A stretch of 64,000 nt of DNA from contig NZ_JABAOB010000003.1 in the NCBI RefSeq assembly GCF_012726295.1, positions 186,001-250,000 on the forward strand. The letters run 5' to 3'. The DNA is from Chitinophaga sp. Ak27. Lineage in GTDB: Bacteria > Bacteroidota > Bacteroidia > Chitinophagales > Chitinophagaceae. Shown one piece after another: positions 60,211 to 64,000 of the stretch; position 1 is the first letter of the stretch, and each line of letters opens with the position of its first letter. The notes under the pieces were generated by a model. The model searched no databases, was not told where the DNA came from, and saw only the letters and a list, made by a program, of their open reading frames with translations. The position numbers and the translations under genes are program-made.

Positions 60211-61161
60211 ATGGACGTAAAAGATTATTATAAGATACTGGGAGTAGAGAAAGCGGCGACAGCTGAGCAGATAAAGAAAGCTTACCGGAAACTGGCGGTG
60301 AAATATCACCCGGATAAAAATCCGGACGATAAGGCTGCAGAGGAAAAGTTCAAGGAAATTAACGAGGCTTACGAGGTGTTGAGTGATGCGGAGAAGCGCA
60401 AAAAATATGATCAGTTTGGGGAGAATTATAAATACTACGAGCAGCATGGGGGCCGGCCGGAGGATTACGACTGGTCGCAGTTTGGCGGCCGCGGCCGTGG
60501 GCAGACATATAGCAGCGGGAATATGGAAGACATATTCGGCGGCGGTGCTGGTGGAGAGGGCTTTTCAGATTTCTTTGAGCAGCTTTTTGGCAGCAGGTTT
60601 GCGGGCGGAAGACGGGGACAAACTTCGCAGGGACCCGGCAGGGGCCGCGATGTGCAGGCAACGATGGAGGTAACGCTGGAAGATGCTTATACAGGAGCCA
60701 CCCGGCAAGTGGAGGTAAATGGCAGCCGGCTCAATATTAAACTGAAACCTGGTTTGTATGAAGGACAGGTAATCCGGCTGAAAGGCAAGGGGAGCCCGGG
60801 GCGTAAGGGAGGAGAGAACGGTGATTTACTGATCAGCGTACAATTGGCGCCACATCCGCATTATGAACTGAAGGGACAGGATATCTATACAGATCTGGCT
60901 TTGCCCTTGTACACCGCCGTATTAGGAGGAAAAGTAACCGTGAATACGCCCGGTACAGCATTGAACATGAATATACCCGCAGGAACGGACAGTGGGAAGG
61001 TATTCCGGTTAAAGGGAAAAGGAATGCCAGCCTACGATAATAAAGGTACCGCGGGCGATTTATACATCAAAGCAATTATACATATACCAACAAATCTTTC
61101 CGACAAGGAAAAAGAACTGTTTCAGCAACTTTCACAACTAAATGAGAATGGCCATGCTTAA
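60211..61161 (+). CDS. CbpA-type DnaJ co-chaperone (no zinc finger)
   Basis: A 316-residue J-domain protein. The J domain (1-70) has [20 protein letters not shown] and the essential HPD at 33-35, followed by a Gly-rich linker (about 75-140) and two C-terminal substrate-binding beta domains ([56 protein letters not shown]). There is no CxxCxGxG zinc finger, so it is CbpA-like rather than DnaJ. I use the ATG at 60211; an upstream in-frame start at 60115 lies in the glsA terminator. The next gene overlaps it by 8 bases, so they are coupled. Confidence 0.93.
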   Translation: MDVKDYYKILGVEKAATAEQIKKAYRKLAVKYHPDKNPDDKAAEEKFKEINEAYEVLSDAEKRKKYDQFGENYKYYEQHGGRPEDYDWSQFGGRGRGQTYSSGNMEDIFGGGAGGEGFSDFFEQLFGSRFAGGRRGQTSQGPGRGRDVQATMEVTLEDAYTGATRQVEVNGSRLNIKLKPGLYEGQVIRLKGKGSPGRKGGENGDLLISVQLAPHPHYELKGQDIYTDLALPLYTAVLGGKVTVNTPGTALNMNIPAGTDSGKVFRLKGKGMPAYDNKGTAGDLYIKAIIHIPTNLSDKEKELFQQLSQLNENGHA

Positions 61162-61501
61162 ACTTTTTGATTACCTGGAAGAAGTGATTTCCACTGAAAG
61201 AATTTCACAGCTCAACAATCCCAAGTTGTTGTATACCGCCAGTGAAATCATGCAGGAGCTGGGCTACGGCCAGTCCGGTATGGAACAGGAACCATTGGAC
61301 AGAGCCATGCATGCGTGCGCGGCGCTGAATATCCCGGTGGACTTCAACTTCAAGAAAGTATATTGTTTTAAAGACGGTGAACTTACTACCGATTGGCAAT
61401 TATCTGAACTGGCTACCTACCTGTTTATGATTAATTGTAACCCACTAAATCCTTATGTAGCTAAAGCGCAGCTGATCTTTATGATGAAAGACAGAGTATG
61501 A
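61154..61501 (+). CDS. small DinD/BRO-antirepressor-like protein coupled to the CbpA-type gene
   Basis: A 115-residue cytoplasmic protein. [18 protein letters not shown] (about 26-43) and [20 protein letters not shown] followed by AKAQLIFMM (about 81-109) resemble the YSARDLxxLLGY and YLxxxNxxPxKPEVAxAQ segments of DinD and phage BRO-type antirepressors. It is much shorter than those proteins. I choose ATG 61154 (ATGCTTAA overlap with the upstream stop); two earlier in-frame ATGs at 61142 and 61148 are possible. It overlaps the following exporter gene by ATGA. CbpA often has a coupled modulator (CbpM); this protein holds that position but does not look like CbpM. Confidence 0.65.
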   Translation: MLKLFDYLEEVISTERISQLNNPKLLYTASEIMQELGYGQSGMEQEPLDRAMHACAALNIPVDFNFKKVYCFKDGELTTDWQLSELATYLFMINCNPLNPYVAKAQLIFMMKDRV

Positions 61502-62919
61502 GAGATATTAACCGTACCGGTATCCTGATTGTAGTGATTATGGGTACTACCATGGCCGGGATAGATTCGAGTATCGTTAATATATCCCTTCCAGTGATGA
61601 GTAAGCAGTTTAACTGTACGCTCGATGAAATTGAATGGGTGATTACGGTATATATGCTCAGCTTTTCGGTATTGATGCCGTTGACCAACTGGCTGAAGAA
61701 CAGGATAGGTTTTTTTAATCTTTATGTGGGGGCCGTTTCTCTTTTTACATTGGGTTCACTGATGTGTGCCTTGTCGACCAGCCTCGATTCATTGCTGGTA
61801 GGCAGGGTAGTACAGGCATTGGGTGGCGGGGCTATGGCGCCTACCTCGATGGCCATTATTTCCTATGTATTTCCCGCCCGTGTGCGTGGTGCCGTTTTGG
61901 GCTGGTGGGGACTGGGCAACCTGATTGGCCCCGCCATGGGACCTACCCTTGGAGGGATATTAACGGAAAAGTTTGGTTGGCCTTCCATCTTCTATATTAA
62001 CCTACCCATTGGTATCATTACCGTGGTGTTGGCATACAAATACCTGGATGTATTGCGTAAGCAACCCAAATTAAAGCTTCCCTTCGATCTTACAGGCTTT
62101 GTTGCCCTTACTATCTCCCTGGTGTGTTTACAATATGGTATTGCCAGGGCAGAAGTAGTGGGCATTACTTCGCCGGAAATACTATTGACCCTGGCGATGG
62201 CCCTGCTGGCATTTATTTGTTTTATATGGATAGACCGGCGCAAGCAGGACCCTATTATGGACCTGGCCCTTTTCAGTAATTATTCATTTGTGAGTTGTAT
62301 TTTGGTCACTATTTCCCGGGCGGCGGCATTGTACGGTGGGCTGTTTCTGATGCCTTTCCTGTTGCAGGAGCAAATGGGTTTTTCGGAAGGTATTTCCGGG
62401 TTGCTGATATTGCCTAACTCCGTGTTTATGGCCGTATTGATGCCCTTTGCCGGTCGTTGGTCAGATAAGCATGGATCCAGGGAAATTTCCATGCTGGGCA
62501 TTTTACTATTGGCGGTATCCATGTATTTATTTGCCGAACTCGATAGGGGTAGTCATTTAACCGCCGTAATTGTTACCATGACGGTAAGGGGTATCGGTAT
62601 GGGGTTGCTGCTGGCGCCCTTGAATGCTGCTACACTCAGTGCAGTAAAGCCGAGCGAAGTAACGATGGCTTCTTCCATCAGCACGCTGATGCAACAGGTA
62701 GGCGGGGCCATTGGTATAGCCGTGCTGGCTATTGTAACCCAGGCCGCCTACAACCGGCATGTGCTGGAAGGATTAACGAATATGAGAGCACATCACCTGG
62801 CGTTACGGGAAGGCTTTTATATTTCGCTGATCATTTTAGCCGTAACCCTGGTACCTGCCTGGTTTCTACCAAGAAGGAACGTGGTGCTAAAGGATACCGG
62901 TACTCATATAGATACCTGA
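61498..62919 (+). CDS. DHA2 family (EmrB/QacA-type) MFS exporter
   Basis: A 473-residue inner-membrane drug:H+ antiporter with about 14 helices. Motifs: MAGIDSSIVNISLPVMSKQF (motif D1), IEWVITVYMLSFSVLMPLTN, LVGRVVQALGGGAMAPTSMA and GWWGLGNLIGPAMGPTLGGI with GWPSIFYINLPIGI (motif C region). DHA2 exporters often pump hydrophobic compounds and can pair with EmrA-type adaptors; none is next to it here. Its ATG overlaps the preceding stop (ATGA), so it is translated with the CbpA-type and DinD-like genes, an unusual chaperone/exporter operon. Confidence 0.9.
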   Translation: MRDINRTGILIVVIMGTTMAGIDSSIVNISLPVMSKQFNCTLDEIEWVITVYMLSFSVLMPLTNWLKNRIGFFNLYVGAVSLFTLGSLMCALSTSLDSLLVGRVVQALGGGAMAPTSMAIISYVFPARVRGAVLGWWGLGNLIGPAMGPTLGGILTEKFGWPSIFYINLPIGIITVVLAYKYLDVLRKQPKLKLPFDLTGFVALTISLVCLQYGIARAEVVGITSPEILLTLAMALLAFICFIWIDRRKQDPIMDLALFSNYSFVSCILVTISRAAALYGGLFLMPFLLQEQMGFSEGISGLLILPNSVFMAVLMPFAGRWSDKHGSREISMLGILLLAVSMYLFAELDRGSHLTAVIVTMTVRGIGMGLLLAPLNAATLSAVKPSEVTMASSISTLMQQVGGAIGIAVLAIVTQAAYNRHVLEGLTNMRAHHLALREGFYISLIILAVTLVPAWFLPRRNVVLKDTGTHIDT

Positions 62920-62977
62920 TTTTTTGTGCATAATTATTGATGAGAGGTTAAAATAATGAAGGAATTTTTGCGAAACT

Positions 62978-64000
62978 ATGACAACAAACGGTAAGCAGCA
63001 CATTTTGATGATAGACGATGACGAAGATGATTTTTTCCTGGTAAATGCTTTACTACAGGACATCTCTCCGGATCAATATGTGCTGCAATGGGTATCCTCT
63101 TATAAAGAAGCCCTGTTGGCTATCGAAACACGGTCGCATGACCTTTACCTGGTCGACTACCGGTTGGGTGCTCATACCGGTATTGATGTGTTGCATCATT
63201 TCCGCAACCTGGGATACAAAGCCCCCGTCATTCTATTTACTGGTAAAGGCGATTATAAAATCGATAAAGAAGCCATGCAGGCCGGTGCGTCCGACTACCT
63301 GGTAAAGAGCGAAATTAACGCAGCTTTATTGGAACGCGCCATCCGTTATACGTTAGACAAGTTTAATCATCTGCTGGCCATTGAGAAAAGCGAGAAACGT
63401 TATTTCAGCATCTTCGAAAAATCAAACGACCTGATTATCCTGGCCGACTGCGAACACAAGATAGTGGCCGCTAACCCTGCGGCGCTGCGGGTGTTGAAAT
63501 ATGAAGAGGGTGAACTATACAGCAGCCGTTTACAAAGCCTGTTTGCCGATGACGAAGAAATAAAGGGTTTCCTTGACCATCTTTGCTCCGATGATGGCGT
63601 AGTGCAGCGGGAGTATACTTTCCGCAGCAAGAGCGGGCAGCAGCTCGACGTAATGATGAATGCATCGCTGTTGGATGAAAAGAAACAGCTGTATTTATGC
63701 ATTATCCAGGATATTACCGCACGCAAACGCAAGGAGCGGGAAAAGCAGCAACAGGAAAAATTTGCCATTACCGGCCGTATTGCCCGCCTGGTGGCCCATG
63801 AAGTACGCAACCCGCTTACCAATATCTTGCTGGCGGTTTCACAGCTTAAAACAGAACCTGTTGCCGAATCAGAAGATACGCAGCTATACCTGGATATCAT
63901 GGAGCGCAACTGCCACCGGATCAATCAGCTGATCACGGAGCTGTTGCAGTCTACCCGCATGTCGGAGCTGAATATGCTGCCAATGGGGCTGAATGTACTG
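62978..64000 (+). CDS. response-regulator/PAS/histidine kinase hybrid (C-terminus beyond window)
   Basis: Partial gene, open from the ATG at 62978 to the window end (341 codons). The receiver domain is residues 1-120: acidic pocket D13-D15, phospho-acceptor D60 (LYLVDYRLG), T/K switch in LFTGKGD and YLVKSE. A PAS domain follows at about 140-250 (YFSIFEKSNDLIILADCEHK; LYLCIIQDITARKRKE), then a HisKA domain with the phospho-His H274 in VAHEVRNPLTNILLA. The ATPase domain is expected past the edge. With an N-terminal receiver it probably receives phosphate or a signal from another kinase. It is separate from the exporter operon by 58 bp. Confidence 0.88.
   Translation, partial: MTTNGKQHILMIDDDEDDFFLVNALLQDISPDQYVLQWVSSYKEALLAIETRSHDLYLVDYRLGAHTGIDVLHHFRNLGYKAPVILFTGKGDYKIDKEAMQAGASDYLVKSEINAALLERAIRYTLDKFNHLLAIEKSEKRYFSIFEKSNDLIILADCEHKIVAANPAALRVLKYEEGELYSSRLQSLFADDEEIKGFLDHLCSDDGVVQREYTFRSKSGQQLDVMMNASLLDEKKQLYLCIIQDITARKRKEREKQQQEKFAITGRIARLVAHEVRNPLTNILLAVSQLKTEPVAESEDTQLYLDIMERNCHRINQLITELLQSTRMSELNMLPMGLNVL

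Noticed and set aside
1..64000. CRISPR arrays, insertion sequences, prophage, tRNA or rRNA genes
   Set aside because: No spaced direct repeats, transposase or phage genes, cloverleaf-like segments or rRNA-like sequence were recognised on reading through; a tRNA and IS scan would be the decisive test.

Overview
The window is chromosomal DNA from a member of the Bacteroidota, most likely Chitinophaga or a close relative in the Chitinophagaceae. The evidence is three SusC/SusD outer-membrane pairs, three ECF sigma/FecR anti-sigma pairs, a TonB receptor with a DUF4249 partner, DUF1080 proteins, lipoproteins with Bacteroidota-style signal peptides, and promoters matching the TTTG-N18-20-TAnnTTTG pattern. 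Coding density is high. I see no tRNA, rRNA, CRISPR array, insertion sequence or prophage.

Layout. 1-1.1 kb: a NarL-type two-component pair on the minus strand, with the regulator cut by the window edge. 1.7-6.2 kb: eboD-eboE-eboF plus a small membrane protein, a partial ebo metabolite-trafficking cluster without eboA-C. 6.3-9.9 kb: a Tat-exported Gfo/Idh/MocA oxidoreductase, a TauE-type permease, a YjbR protein and a YhcH-family protein. 10-17 kb: sigma/FecR/SusC/SusD locus 1. 17-25.5 kb: a large lipoprotein esterase, an arylsulfotransferase-like lipoprotein, a TsdA-like dihaem cytochrome, a DUF885 metallopeptidase-like lipoprotein and a two-domain DUF1080 protein. 25.8-30.4 kb: SusC/SusD pair 2, which has no sigma/FecR pair and no STN domain but has LacI-type operators upstream. 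30.6-41 kb: housekeeping genes (a DJ-1/PfpI protein, atpG, scpB, punA, rny, zapA, a coiled-coil partner, pheT). 41.1-41.3 kb: a cluster of same-orientation DnaA-box-like 9-mers beside AT-rich DNA in front of dnaB, a candidate replication origin. 41.4-46.4 kb: dnaB, a MATE exporter, rsmE, pyrD. 46.5-51.7 kb: sigma/FecR/TonB receptor/DUF4249. 51.8-58.3 kb: sigma/FecR/SusC/SusD locus 3. 58.6-64 kb: a small conserved protein, periplasmic glutaminase, cbpA-type DnaJ coupled to a DinD/BRO-like small protein and a DHA2 exporter, and the start of a REC-PAS-histidine kinase.

How it works together. Nutrient uptake across the outer membrane dominates. The two SusC proteins and the one other receptor that carry an STN signalling domain each sit behind an ECF sigma/FecR pair, while the STN-less SusC sits behind LacI-type palindromes. 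The same palindrome core occurs upstream of the Gfo/Idh/MocA oxidoreductase and the DUF1080 gene, which suggests a shared 3-keto-glycoside catabolic regulon. 

The least familiar element is a family of three dispersed intergenic hairpin repeats (about 30.5, 41.0 and 45.3 kb). They have purine-rich heptad outer arms (GCRRAAA), inner stems that differ between copies yet stay paired, and a conserved loop motif AATATTCGCTT. All three SusC/D operons also end in unusually long hairpins. Everything here comes from reading the sequence; no database search was run.
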